DNA from: Helicobacter sp.
GTDB taxonomy: Bacteria > Campylobacterota > Campylobacteria > Campylobacterales > Helicobacteraceae
DNA length: 17,117 nucleotides
Assembly (NCBI GenBank): GCA_014799985.1
Contig: JAAVGZ010000092.1
Location: 1-17,117, forward strand
Reading direction: 5' to 3'
The stretch's first letter is position 1. The number at the start of each line of letters is the position of its first letter. Shown here piece by piece: positions 1-6,653 of this stretch. The notes beneath the pieces were generated by a model. It was given only the letters and a program-made list of their open reading frames with translations, searched no databases and was not told where the DNA came from. The position numbers and the translations under genes are program-made.

Positions 1-21
1 AATATGAGAACATAGACGTGC

Positions 22-144
22 GCGCTGTGGTTGGGAGGATAGAATCATGAGCAATGGCACATGGGAAAATCGCAATATTCAAAGCGGCGCTGTGCTGTGG
101 CTTCGCCATGACTTTGCGCGCGCTTTTTATTGGAGATTCTATGT
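22..144 (+). repeat. Dispersed repeat block, left copy (inverted copy at right end)
   Basis: This block recurs in reverse complement at 16912-17057. The best segment is 78-128, which matches the reverse complement of 16951-17001 at 47 of 51 positions by my alignment. The outer edge GCGCTGTGGTTGGGA (22-36) matches 17043-17057 exactly, and the inner edge GATTCTATGT (135-144) matches 16912-16921. Between these anchors the copies differ by substitutions and small indels. The core contains a small palindrome around GGCTTCGCC. A 54-codon frame (47-211) runs through it but does not look like a gene. No transposase is nearby, so I class it as a non-autonomous intergenic repeat. Confidence 0.8.
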
Positions 145-155
145 AGCTAGCTATC

Positions 156-252
156 TGTCATTGCGAGCGTCCGTTAGGACGCGTGGCAATCAACCGTGTG
201 GGTCGCCCTGAATCGTTGATTGCCACGCTCGTTACACTCGCTCGCAATGACA
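156..252 (+). repeat. REP/MITE-like palindromic element, TGTCATTGCGAG family, copy 1
   Basis: The outer arms are 14 bp and perfect: TGTCATTGCGAGCG (156-169) pairs with 239-252. A second 13-bp perfect arm, CGTGGCAATCAAC (182-194), pairs with 215-227. The left arm holds a small hairpin, CGTCC-GTTA-GGACG (168-181). A second copy in the same orientation lies at 16740-16833 and a half copy at 16879-16909. Elements with this TCATTGCGAG...GGCAATC consensus are scattered between genes in many bacteria. No gene is visible in 1-411 apart from this element, the outer repeat block and the rpsB promoter and leader. Confidence 0.85.
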
Positions 253-314
253 GAATCCTCGATTCTCTCTTTGCTATGCCCAACATGACAATCGCAACAT
301 CTCAATCCCAAACA

Positions 315-323
315 TGCTATAAT
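315..323 (+). promoter_or_regulatory. Extended -10 promoter for the rpsB operon
   Basis: TGCTATAAT is a perfect extended -10 (TGN plus TATAAT at 318-323). The expected start of transcription is near 330, giving a leader of about 80 bases before rpsB. There is no convincing -35, which is usual for the main sigma factor in Helicobacter and Campylobacter. Confidence 0.75.
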
Positions 324-342
324 AGCACTTCCAAATCTCGCA

Positions 343-386
343 CATACCCACAACCAGATGCTGCAAACGCGCAGTCATTGGGTATG
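343..386 (+). promoter_or_regulatory. Structured 5' leader of rpsB, candidate ribosomal-protein autoregulation site
   Basis: CATACCCA (343-350) pairs perfectly with TGGGTATG (379-386). Inside, ATG-CTGC (358-364) pairs with GCAG-t-CAT (371-378) around the loop AAACGC. This leaves a 7-base bulge, CAACCAG, on the 5' side only. The hairpin begins just after the predicted transcription start and ends 15-20 bases before the rpsB Shine-Dalgarno site. No U-tract follows, so it is not a simple terminator. E. coli rpsB-tsf is known to be autoregulated by S2 through its leader; a similar role here is inference. Confidence 0.5.
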
Positions 387-411
387 GAGGCAAATCTTAG
401 GAGACTAAATT

Positions 412-1188
412 ATGGTAACAATGAAAGACCTACTCGAATGCGGTGTGCATTTTGGGCATCAGACGCGACGTTGGAATCCCAAAATGAAACGTTATATCTT
501 TGGTGTGCGCAAGAATATCCACATCATCGACCTGCAAAAGACCTTGCGGCATTTCCGCCTCATCTATGGAATCGTGCGCGATGCGGCAGCAGAGGGCAAA
601 ACGATTATGTTTGTCGGCACAAAAAAGCAGGCGAGCGAGACCATCAAGCAATATGCCGAGATGATTGGCGCGCCGTATGTGAACTACCGCTGGCTTGGCG
701 GCATGCTCACCAACTATGCCACGATTCGCAAATCGATTCGCAAGCTCGAAAACATCGAAGAAATCGAGGCAAACGGGCAGATTGATTTGCTCACGAAAAA
801 AGAAAAATTGATGTTGCTACGCAAAAAAGAGAAGCTCGAAAAATATCTCGGCGGCGTGCGCCATCTCAAGAAATCTCCCGACATGATTTTCGTTGTCGAC
901 ACCGTCAAGGAGCGCATCGCCGTTGCGGAGGCGCGAAGGCTTGGAATCCCCGTCATCGCGCCGCTCGACACCAACTGCGACCCTGATTGTGTCGATTATC
1001 CGATTCCGGGCAATGACGATGCGATTCGCTCAATCCAGCTCTTCTGCCGCGAAATCACAGACGCCGTGCTCGAAGGCAGGGCGCTTAGCAACGGCGAAGA
1101 GGGCGCAGTGCCCAGCAACATCAACCTTGAAACCACAGAATCTGACGAAGCCGACATGGGCGCTCTTGTCGATAGTGTCAGTCATTAG
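412..1188 (+). CDS. rpsB: 30S ribosomal protein S2
   Basis: The product is 258 residues, usual for bacterial S2. It is a protein of the small-subunit head-body junction that joins late in 30S assembly together with S1. The N-terminal signature is clear: MKDLLECGVHFGHQ followed by RRWNPKMKRYIFG. Further family motifs are RWLGGMLTNYATIRKS, a coiled-coil-like lysine-rich segment near residues 120-150, and DMIFVVD with IPVIAPLDTNCDPD towards the end. The C-terminal tail is acidic. The ATG is preceded by TTAGGAGA at good spacing. It opens the operon rpsB-tsf-ABC-fliR, expressed from the extended -10 near 320. Its stop codon overlaps the AGGAGG ribosome-binding site of tsf, which suggests coupled translation. 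Confidence 0.98.
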   Translation: MVTMKDLLECGVHFGHQTRRWNPKMKRYIFGVRKNIHIIDLQKTLRHFRLIYGIVRDAAAEGKTIMFVGTKKQASETIKQYAEMIGAPYVNYRWLGGMLTNYATIRKSIRKLENIEEIEANGQIDLLTKKEKLMLLRKKEKLEKYLGGVRHLKKSPDMIFVVDTVKERIAVAEARRLGIPVIAPLDTNCDPDCVDYPIPGNDDAIRSIQLFCREITDAVLEGRALSNGEEGAVPSNINLETTESDEADMGALVDSVSH

Positions 1189-1196
1189 GAGGCAAC

Positions 1197-2270
1197 ATGG
1201 CAGACGTAGTAATTAGCGCGCAGCTTGTCAAGCAATTGCGCGAGATGACAGACGCACCGATGATGGACTGCAAAAAGGCGCTTGTGGAAACAGGTGGCGA
1301 CATCGACAAGGCGGTGGACTTTTTGCGCGAAAAGGGGCTCTCGAAGGCTTCTAAGAAAGCGGACAGAATCGCAAGCGAGGGCGTGATTAGCATGAAAATC
1401 GCGCCCGATTTTGGCAAGGCATCGTTGCTCGAAATCAACTCCGAGACCGACTTTGTCGCGAAAAACGATTCGTTCATCGCGCTTGTGTCAAAGACAACCG
1501 ATGTCGTTTTCGACAAAGAGCTCGACACAATGCAAGACCTCGAGACCATCTCGATTGACAACACAAAATTTTCCGAGTTTTTCCAGCAAAACATCGCCAA
1601 GATTGGCGAGAACATCGTCTTGCGCCGTTTCCAGACGCTCAAAGCAAACGCGCAAACGGTCATCAACGGCTATGTGCACACCAACAAGCGCGTGGGCGTG
1701 TTGATTACCTTGCGCTTTGGCAAAGAAGAAAACCGCGCCAAAGCCATTGAACTCGCCAAGAGCCTCGCGATGCACGCCGCGGCGATGAAGCCCCAAACCA
1801 TTAGCTACAAAGACTTCGCGCCCGATTTTATCGAGAAAGAAAAAGTCGCGCTCGTTGCCGAGCTCGAGAAAGAAAACGAGGAGCTCGCGCGGTTGAAAAA
1901 GCCCTTGCATAAGATTCCGCGCTTCGTGTCGCAAAAAGAGCTCACCGCCGAGATTCTCAAGAGCGAAGAGGAGCACCTCAAAGAGGAGCTCAGGGCGCAA
2001 AACAAGCCCGAGGCGATTTGGGACAGAATCATTCCGGGACAAATGGAACGTTTTGTCGCCGACAACACCCTGCTCGACCAGCGGCTCACATTGCTTGGGC
2101 AATTCTTTATTCTCGATGACAAAAAACGCGTGGAGCAGATTCTAAGCGAAAGCGGCAAAGCCGCAGACGATGTCTTTAGCGTCATCGACTATGTGCGATT
2201 CGAGCTTGGCGAGGGAATCGAGAAAAAAGAGAACGATTTTGCCGCAGAAGTAGCCGCGCAGCTAGGCTAG
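1197..2270 (+). CDS. tsf: Elongation factor Ts
   Basis: EF-Ts of 357 residues, the nucleotide-exchange factor that releases GDP from EF-Tu so that it can be recharged with GTP. The N-terminal UBA-like domain spans residues 1-55 (LVKQLREMTDAPMMDCKKAL). It is followed by the hallmark TDFVAKN at residues 84-90, whose Asp-Phe pair enters EF-Tu. The core and the coiled-coil region follow, with long Lys/Glu-rich helices around residues 200-270. The length is typical of epsilonproteobacterial EF-Ts, longer than that of E. coli. A strong AGGAGG formed by the end of rpsB lies 4-5 bases upstream of the ATG. The next gene starts 2 bases after the stop, so the three genes are probably co-translated. Confidence 0.98.
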   Translation: MADVVISAQLVKQLREMTDAPMMDCKKALVETGGDIDKAVDFLREKGLSKASKKADRIASEGVISMKIAPDFGKASLLEINSETDFVAKNDSFIALVSKTTDVVFDKELDTMQDLETISIDNTKFSEFFQQNIAKIGENIVLRRFQTLKANAQTVINGYVHTNKRVGVLITLRFGKEENRAKAIELAKSLAMHAAAMKPQTISYKDFAPDFIEKEKVALVAELEKENEELARLKKPLHKIPRFVSQKELTAEILKSEEEHLKEELRAQNKPEAIWDRIIPGQMERFVADNTLLDQRLTLLGQFFILDDKKRVEQILSESGKAADDVFSVIDYVRFELGEGIEKKENDFAAEVAAQLG

Positions 2271-2272
2271 AA

Positions 2273-2914
2273 ATGGCACTCTTGCAGGCAGGCGGGCTTG
2301 GGCACAGCTTTGATTGCCCGCTTTTTAGCGCGCTTGCACTCGAGGTTGGCGAGGGCGAGACGCTTAGCATTGTCGGCGTGAGCGGCAGCGGCAAGAGCAC
2401 GCTTTTGCATATCCTCGCGACCCTCTTGCGCCCAAAAGAGGGCGATGTCTATCTGTTTGGCAAAAACATTTACAGCTTGAGCGGCGATTCTCTGCTCGCC
2501 ATTCGCCGCAACAAAATCGGAATCATCTTCCAATCCCACTACCTCTTTCGCGGCTTCAGCGCCACAGAGAATCTCCAAGTCGCCACCCTGCTCGCGGGCG
2601 AGACAATCGATGAGAGCATTCTGCGAAGCTTCAAAATCGAGCACCTGCTGCACAGCAGCGCGTCCAAGCTAAGCGGTGGCGAGCAGCAGCGCCTCTCTAT
2701 CGCGCGCGTGCTCATGAAAAAGCCAAAAATCATCTTTGCAGACGAGCCCACAGGGAATCTCGACCAAGAGACATCGGCAAATGTGATGAACGCCATTTTT
2801 GACTATGTAGAGCGCATGCGAGCCGCGCTCGTGCTCGTTACGCATGACATGGGGCTCGCGCACCGCTGCTCGCGGAGCTTCACGCTCGCCAACCAAACAC
2901 TCACGCGCAATTAG
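2273..2914 (+). CDS. ABC transporter ATP-binding protein, LolD/MacB-like
   Basis: A complete ABC ATPase of 213 residues. Visible motifs are Walker A GVSGSGKST (35-43), Q-loop Gln87, signature LSGGEQ (133-138), Walker B IIFADE (153-158), D-loop GNLD (161-164) and H-loop His191. The size and the LSGGEQQR...ADEPTGNLD pattern fit the LolD/FtsE/MacB group, which acts with FtsX-like permeases, for example in lipoprotein release. No permease is adjacent, so the partner must be elsewhere and the substrate is unknown. The position between tsf and fliR matches, from memory, the C. jejuni order rpsB-tsf-ABC-fliR. It starts 2 bases after tsf with only a weak ribosome-binding site, suggesting coupled translation. 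Confidence 0.9.
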   Translation: MALLQAGGLGHSFDCPLFSALALEVGEGETLSIVGVSGSGKSTLLHILATLLRPKEGDVYLFGKNIYSLSGDSLLAIRRNKIGIIFQSHYLFRGFSATENLQVATLLAGETIDESILRSFKIEHLLHSSASKLSGGEQQRLSIARVLMKKPKIIFADEPTGNLDQETSANVMNAIFDYVERMRAALVLVTHDMGLAHRCSRSFTLANQTLTRN

Positions 2915-2922
2915 GAATCCGC

Positions 2923-3690
2923 ATGGAATTTGTCGCAATGCTCACAGACGCGGGAGTGGCAAATTTCTTGTTTCTGCTTCTGCGCTTCATGGGCGTGCTC
3001 ACCTTTTTCCCATTCTACGAACATCAGCTTCTGCCCGTGTCGATTCGCGGCGCGCTCGCGTTCTATCTCACGCTGCTTTTCTATCCCATTGTCCCACATC
3101 AAGTGCCACCGATGGCGCCTGTCGAGTTCATTCTCGGCGGGCTTGGCGAGGTGATGCTCGGATTCCTAAGCTCGCGATTCTTGCAAATCGTGTTTGGAAT
3201 GATTAACTTCGGCGGCGAGACCGTGAGCTTCGCAATGGGGCTCACGATGGCGAGCGCCTTCGACCCCGTGTCGGGCACGCAAAGGGCGATTATCGCGCAA
3301 ATCATCACAATGCTCGCCCTGCTCATCTTGCTTGCGCTCGATTTTCATCATCTCATTCTCGAGTTTGTCGCCGTTTCGCTGAATGCGATTCCGCTTGGCG
3401 GCTTCGTGTTTAGCGCCGACATCGTGCCCTACATCGTCAGGGCGTTCACAAATCTATTCCTCATCGGATTCACAATGGCGTTCCCGATTGTCGCGCTGAT
3501 TCTGCTCTCCGACATCATCTTTGGCATGATTATGAAAACGCACCCGCAGTTCAACCTGCTCGTGATTGGCTTTCCTGTCAAAATCTCGGTCGCGTTCGCC
3601 GTGCTCATCGTGATTCTGCCCGCAATTATGATTCATTTCCAGCGCGAGATTCGGCTCGCGTTTGATGCGTTACAGATGTTTTTGCAATAG
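2923..3690 (+). CDS. fliR: Flagellar export apparatus protein FliR
   Basis: FliR of 255 residues, an inner-membrane component of the flagellar type III export gate with FliP and FliQ. Several hydrophobic spans are visible: residues about 8-35, 40-60, 66-90, 120-150, 170-205 and 212-232. The loop FGGETVSFAMGLTMASAFDPVSGTQ, around residues 85-110, is a family hallmark. The ATG follows TTAGGAAT and lies 8 bases after the ATPase stop, making it the last gene of the rpsB operon. Placing a flagellar gene behind translation genes means its basal expression may follow growth rather than the flagellar cascade. A GC-rich hairpin lies just past the stop. Confidence 0.95.
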   Translation: MEFVAMLTDAGVANFLFLLLRFMGVLTFFPFYEHQLLPVSIRGALAFYLTLLFYPIVPHQVPPMAPVEFILGGLGEVMLGFLSSRFLQIVFGMINFGGETVSFAMGLTMASAFDPVSGTQRAIIAQIITMLALLILLALDFHHLILEFVAVSLNAIPLGGFVFSADIVPYIVRAFTNLFLIGFTMAFPIVALILLSDIIFGMIMKTHPQFNLLVIGFPVKISVAFAVLIVILPAIMIHFQREIRLAFDALQMFLQ

Positions 3691-3694
3691 AAGC

Positions 3695-3712
3695 GCCCGC
3701 GCGCACGCGGGC
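3695..3712. terminator. GC-rich hairpin between convergent fliR and tsaA, candidate bidirectional terminator
   Basis: GCCCGCG (3695-3701) pairs perfectly with CGCGGGC (3706-3712) around a 4-base loop. It starts 5 bases after the fliR stop and lies 12 bases beyond the tsaA stop on the other strand. No T-run follows on either strand, so it is not a classical intrinsic terminator. It could still pause polymerase or protect 3' ends. Confidence 0.5.
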
Positions 3713-3724
3713 AAGAAGCGGGGA

Positions 3725-4321
3725 TTAGAGGTCTTTTTTGTGTTTTGCGAGATACGAAGCCACACCTTTGGAATCTGCCTTCATGCCTTCGTCTCCCTTT
3801 TGCCAACCAGCGGGGCAAACCTCGCCATATTCTTCGTGGAACAGCAACGCATCGACCATGCGCAACATTTCATCGACATTGCGCCCAAGCGGGAGGTCGT
3901 TGATGACGGCATGGCGAATCGTGTGGTTTTTGTCAATCAAAAATGAGCCGCGCAATGCCACAGATTCATTGAGCAAAATATCATAGCTTCGCGTAATCGA
4001 CTTGTCGATGTCTGCAACCATTGGGAACTGAATATCGCCCACGCCGCCTTGGTCGACGGGGGTGTTTTTCCACGCAAAGTGTGTGAATTGCGAATCGATA
4101 GACACGCCAATCACATTCACGCCGCGTTCTTTGAACTTCTCAACGCGGTTCGAAAACGCGATGATTTCCGAAGGACACACAAAGGTGAAATCGAGAGGCC
4201 AAAAGAATAAAACGGCGCCATTTTTGCCGAGATTCTTATAAAGCTCGAAATCAGCGACAATCTGATTGTCTGCCAAGACGGCTTGAGCTTTGAAGTCTGG
4301 GGCTTTTTTTGTAACTAACAT
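3725..4321 (-). CDS. tsaA: 2-Cys peroxiredoxin (alkyl hydroperoxide reductase, AhpC/TsaA)
   Basis: A typical 2-Cys peroxiredoxin of 198 residues. It reduces hydrogen peroxide, organic peroxides and peroxynitrite, probably using thioredoxin. In Helicobacter it is an abundant cytosolic enzyme and also acts as a chaperone. The peroxidatic Cys49 sits in DFTFVCPSE and the resolving Cys169 in GEVCPAGW. The family's GGLG segment appears as GGVG (residues 92-95) and the C-terminal tail reads SYLAKHKK. The ATG is preceded by TTTAGGAG. It is a single gene between fliR and metK with its own promoter, and a palindrome at the promoter suggests peroxide- or metal-responsive control. Confidence 0.97.
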   Translation of the reverse strand: MLVTKKAPDFKAQAVLADNQIVADFELYKNLGKNGAVLFFWPLDFTFVCPSEIIAFSNRVEKFKERGVNVIGVSIDSQFTHFAWKNTPVDQGGVGDIQFPMVADIDKSITRSYDILLNESVALRGSFLIDKNHTIRHAVINDLPLGRNVDEMLRMVDALLFHEEYGEVCPAGWQKGDEGMKADSKGVASYLAKHKKDL

Positions 4322-4342
4322 AGATACTCCTAAAGGAAAAAA

Positions 4343-4360
4343 ATTATCATCTCTGATAAT
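4343..4360. promoter_or_regulatory. Palindromic candidate operator (PerR/Fur-like) at the tsaA start
   Basis: ATTATCA-TCTC-TGATAAT is a perfect 7-bp inverted repeat. On the minus strand it covers the expected tsaA transcription start. Its AT-rich GATAAT/ATTATC halves resemble Fur/PerR-family boxes. On the minus strand seven Ts follow directly, so an attenuator hairpin is an alternative reading. The gene it controls, a peroxidase, makes a redox or iron regulator plausible. Confidence 0.45.
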
Positions 4361-4363
4361 CGC

Positions 4364-4369
4364 ATTGTA
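4364..4369 (-). promoter_or_regulatory. -10 promoter element of tsaA
   Basis: The minus strand reads TACAAT here, with T-rich sequence upstream (TTTAATCTACTTTTAATG). Transcription would begin about 7 bases on, inside the palindrome 4343-4360, giving a leader of roughly 35 bases. Confidence 0.55.
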
Positions 4370-4407
4370 CCCCGCTATTCATTAAAAGTAGATTAAACAT
4401 AATAAGA

Positions 4408-4413
4408 TAGAAT
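4408..4413 (+). promoter_or_regulatory. Probable -10 element of metK
   Basis: TAGAAT within an AT-rich tract (TTAAACATAATAAGATAGAAT) is the best -10 match between the divergent tsaA and metK genes. The leader would be about 40 bases. The assignment is tentative. Confidence 0.4.
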
Positions 4414-4459
4414 CGTATCGAAATGGGACTTCCCAACAACTTGCATTTCAAGGATATAT

Positions 4460-5614
4460 ATGAGCGATTTTTTGTTTACTTCCGAATCTGTTACCGAGGG
4501 ACACCCCGACAAAATGGCAGACCAAATCAGCGATGCTGTGCTTGACTACATCATCGAGCGCGACAAAAAGGCGCGTGTGGCATGCGAAACGCTGCTTTCA
4601 AACGGCTATTGCGTGATTGCGGGCGAGCTCAAGACCACGGCGTATGCGCCCATGCAAGAGATTGCGCGCAATGTGATTCGCGAGATTGGCTACACGGACG
4701 CGCTCTATGGATTCGACTATCGCAGCGCAGGGATTCTGAACGGAATCGGCGAGCAGAGCCCCGACATCAATCAGGGTGTCGATAGGGACGATGGCGAGAT
4801 TGGCGCGGGCGACCAAGGGCTCATGTTTGGCTATGCATGCCGCGAAACCGATGTGCTCATGCCGCTGCCCATTTATCTCTCGCACAGAATCACCGAAGGG
4901 CTCGCGCATGCACGCAAAAGCGGCAACCTGCCCTTCTTGCGCCCCGATGGCAAGTCGCAGGTTACGGTGCGCTATTCTAATGGCGTTCCAAGCACGATTG
5001 ATACGATTGTCGTTTCGACACAGCATGCGCCCGATGTCGCCTACAATCGCCTCAAAGACGCGGTGATTGAAGAAGTCGTGCAGCGCGTGATTCCAAAGCA
5101 ATATTTGGGCGACAATGTGCGCTATTTTGTGAATCCCACAGGCAAGTTTGTGATTGGCGGACCACAAGGAGACGCGGGGCTCACGGGGCGCAAGATTATC
5201 GTGGATACATACGGCGGCAGCTGCCCGCATGGCGGCGGGGCGTTTAGCGGCAAAGACCCGAGCAAGGTGGATAGAAGCGGCGCGTACGCGGCACGCTATG
5301 TCGCGAAGAATCTCGTTGCCTCTGGCGCGTGCGACAGAGCCACCGTGCAGGTCGCGTATGCGATTGGCGTTGTCGAGCCCGTTTCGATTTTCGTCAATAG
5401 CCACGGCACAGGCAGAGTCGAGGACAGCAAGCTCGAAGAATGCGTGCGCGCACTCTTCAAGCTCACACCAAAGGGAATCATCGAATCGCTCAACTTGTTG
5501 CGCCCAATCTATCGCAAAACATCGACCTATGGGCACTTTGGGCGCGAGCTGCCCGAGTTTAGCTGGGAGAAAACCGACAAGGTCGCGGCAATCAAAGATT
5601 TCTTGAAAATCTAA
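4460..5614 (+). CDS. metK: S-adenosylmethionine synthase
   Basis: MetK of 384 residues, which joins ATP and methionine to make S-adenosylmethionine, the cell's methyl donor. Motifs seen: GHPDK at residues 14-18, with His15 and Asp17 for ATP and metal; GAGDQG at 115-120; and the phosphate-binding GGGAFSGKDPSKVDRS from residue 258. The length matches the family (about 385 residues). The ATG follows AAGGA at 4450-4454. In H. pylori, as I recall, metK directly precedes ndk, as here. A separate ndk promoter and a hairpin after metK (5620-5638) suggest the two units are at least partly independent. Confidence 0.98.
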   Translation: MSDFLFTSESVTEGHPDKMADQISDAVLDYIIERDKKARVACETLLSNGYCVIAGELKTTAYAPMQEIARNVIREIGYTDALYGFDYRSAGILNGIGEQSPDINQGVDRDDGEIGAGDQGLMFGYACRETDVLMPLPIYLSHRITEGLAHARKSGNLPFLRPDGKSQVTVRYSNGVPSTIDTIVVSTQHAPDVAYNRLKDAVIEEVVQRVIPKQYLGDNVRYFVNPTGKFVIGGPQGDAGLTGRKIIVDTYGGSCPHGGGAFSGKDPSKVDRSGAYAARYVAKNLVASGACDRATVQVAYAIGVVEPVSIFVNSHGTGRVEDSKLEECVRALFKLTPKGIIESLNLLRPIYRKTSTYGHFGRELPEFSWEKTDKVAAIKDFLKI

Positions 5615-5619
5615 ACATG

Positions 5620-5638
5620 GCAGCGGGCGCGCCGCTGC
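5620..5638 (+). terminator. GC-rich hairpin after metK, weak terminator candidate
   Basis: GCAGCGG (5620-5626) pairs perfectly with CCGCTGC (5632-5638), starting 6 bases after the metK stop. There is no T-run behind it. It lies upstream of the ndk promoter. Confidence 0.4.
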
Positions 5639-5667
5639 GCCGCGCTCAAGCTATATTAAGCTTTGTG

Positions 5668-5676
5668 TGCTATAAT
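5668..5676 (+). promoter_or_regulatory. Extended -10 promoter of the ndk-rpmF-plsX-fabH operon
   Basis: TGCTATAAT is a perfect extended -10 with TATAAT at 5671-5676, the same nonamer as the rpsB promoter. Transcription would begin near 5683, about 33 bases before the ndk start. Confidence 0.75.
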
Positions 5677-5715
5677 CTTAGTTTATGCAAAATATGCAAC
5701 AAAGGAGTGAAACAA

Positions 5716-6129
5716 ATGGAACAAACGCTCTCTATCATCAAGCCTGACGCTGTGAAAAAGAATGTCATCGGCAAGATTATCGACCGCTTTGAAAGCAATG
5801 GCTTGCGCATTGCGGCAGCGAAGCGACTATGGCTTAGCAAGGCTGACGCGAAACAATTCTATGCAATCCACAAAGACCGCCCATTTTTTAACGATTTGGT
5901 TGATTTCATGGTCAGCGGACCCGTTGTCGTGATGGTGCTCGAGGGCGCGAACGCTGTCGCCAAAAACCGCGAGCTCATGGGCGCAACGAACCCAAAAGAG
6001 GCAAAGCCGGGCACAATCCGCGCCGACTTTGCCGACAGCATTGACGCAAACGCCGTGCATGGCAGCGACAGCCTCGAGAACGCCAAAACAGAGATTGCCT
6101 TTTTCTTTGCAAAGCGCGAGATTCAATAG
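5716..6129 (+). CDS. ndk: Nucleoside diphosphate kinase
   Basis: Ndk of 137 residues, which transfers phosphate between nucleoside tri- and diphosphates through a phospho-histidine. The catalytic His115 lies in NAVHGSDS. The N-terminal TLSIIKPDAV and the MVSGPVVVMVLEG segment are family signatures. The reading frame stays open upstream to 5617, but the ATG at 5716 is right: AAAGGAG precedes it, the promoter lies at 5671-5676, and the protein then has the family's usual length. It is the first gene of a six-gene unit leading into phospholipid and fatty-acid synthesis. Confidence 0.98.
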   Translation: MEQTLSIIKPDAVKKNVIGKIIDRFESNGLRIAAAKRLWLSKADAKQFYAIHKDRPFFNDLVDFMVSGPVVVMVLEGANAVAKNRELMGATNPKEAKPGTIRADFADSIDANAVHGSDSLENAKTEIAFFFAKREIQ

Positions 6130-6138
6130 AGAATAGAG

Positions 6139-6492
6139 TTGCGATTTGAATTTCGTAAGATTTCACAGAAGCCCAAAGCTTTCGCAATCACGCATGAGAA
6201 TGCGCATTTTGAAGGGAAGATTTGGCACAAAGAAGAGCGGCTATATGAGCTAGAAGCCCACATAGGCGGCTCTATCGAGCTCATTTGCGACAGAAGCGGC
6301 GAGGAATACACCAAGCAGCTCGATGAGCATTTGCATTATCTGCTGTGCGATGGTCTCTATGAATCGGAGCTCGGCAATGATGCGCTAGAGGTCGTAGAAT
6401 TTTTTGATGGCTTTATCGATATAGAGTTCCTGTTGCAAAGCGAGCTCGAATCGATATGGCTCGAATACCACACCAAAGACGAAAAGGAGTAG
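6139..6492 (+). CDS. DUF177 (YceD-like) protein
   Basis: A predicted acidic protein of 117 residues. It belongs by position and outline to the DUF177/YceD family, which is very often found directly before rpmF and has been linked to large-subunit rRNA synthesis or maturation. The central part (IGGSIELICDRSGEEY) and the following aromatic/acidic stretch LEVVEFFDGFIDIEFLL fit that family. The start is TTG at 6139, 9 bases after the ndk stop; no in-frame ATG lies close enough to keep the N-terminal strand. H. pylori has a similar small protein at this position between ndk and rpmF. The exact role is not established. Confidence 0.8.
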   Translation: MRFEFRKISQKPKAFAITHENAHFEGKIWHKEERLYELEAHIGGSIELICDRSGEEYTKQLDEHLHYLLCDGLYESELGNDALEVVEFFDGFIDIEFLLQSELESIWLEYHTKDEKE

Positions 6493-6494
6493 AA

Positions 6495-6650
6495 ATGGCA
6501 GTACCAAAAAGACGCGTGAGCAAGACCCGTGCGGCAAAAAGGCGCACACACTACAAGGTGGTGCTAGCAGCGCCCATTAAAGACAAAGACGGCACATGGC
6601 GGCTTCCACATCACTATAACAAATTCACTGGGGAATACAAAAAGAAATAG
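6495..6650 (+). CDS. rpmF: 50S ribosomal protein L32
   Basis: L32 of 51 residues, beginning MAVPKRRVSKTRAAKRRTHY, the classic L32 N-terminus. It has no cysteines, so it is a zinc-free form. The C-terminal part DGTWRLPHHYNKFTGEYKKK resembles other epsilonproteobacterial L32 proteins. AAAAGGAG, lying at the end of the DUF177 gene, is its ribosome-binding site; the ATG is 2 bases after that gene's stop. plsX follows 3 bases later. The rpmF-plsX-fabH linkage is widespread in bacteria and couples ribosome and membrane synthesis. Confidence 0.97.
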   Translation: MAVPKRRVSKTRAAKRRTHYKVVLAAPIKDKDGTWRLPHHYNKFTGEYKKK

Positions 6651-6653
6651 CCG

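Noticed and set aside
47..211. A 54-codon plus-strand frame through the left repeat block (IQSGAVLWLRHDFARAF).
   Set aside because: Same repeat as at the right end; its C-terminal part is the palindromic element. No independent evidence of coding.
156..252. CRISPR repeat or attachment site.
   Set aside because: No regular spacing, only two full copies 16 kb apart, and a long palindromic form typical of REP/MITE elements.
183..785. A 200-codon open frame overlapping the rpsB promoter, leader and first half.
   Set aside because: It begins inside the palindromic repeat and runs out of frame through rpsB, which has full family motifs.
4598..5536. A 312-codon minus-strand frame opposite metK.
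   Set aside because: An antisense shadow of metK from GC-rich codon structure; Ala/Arg/His-rich with no family motif or start signals.
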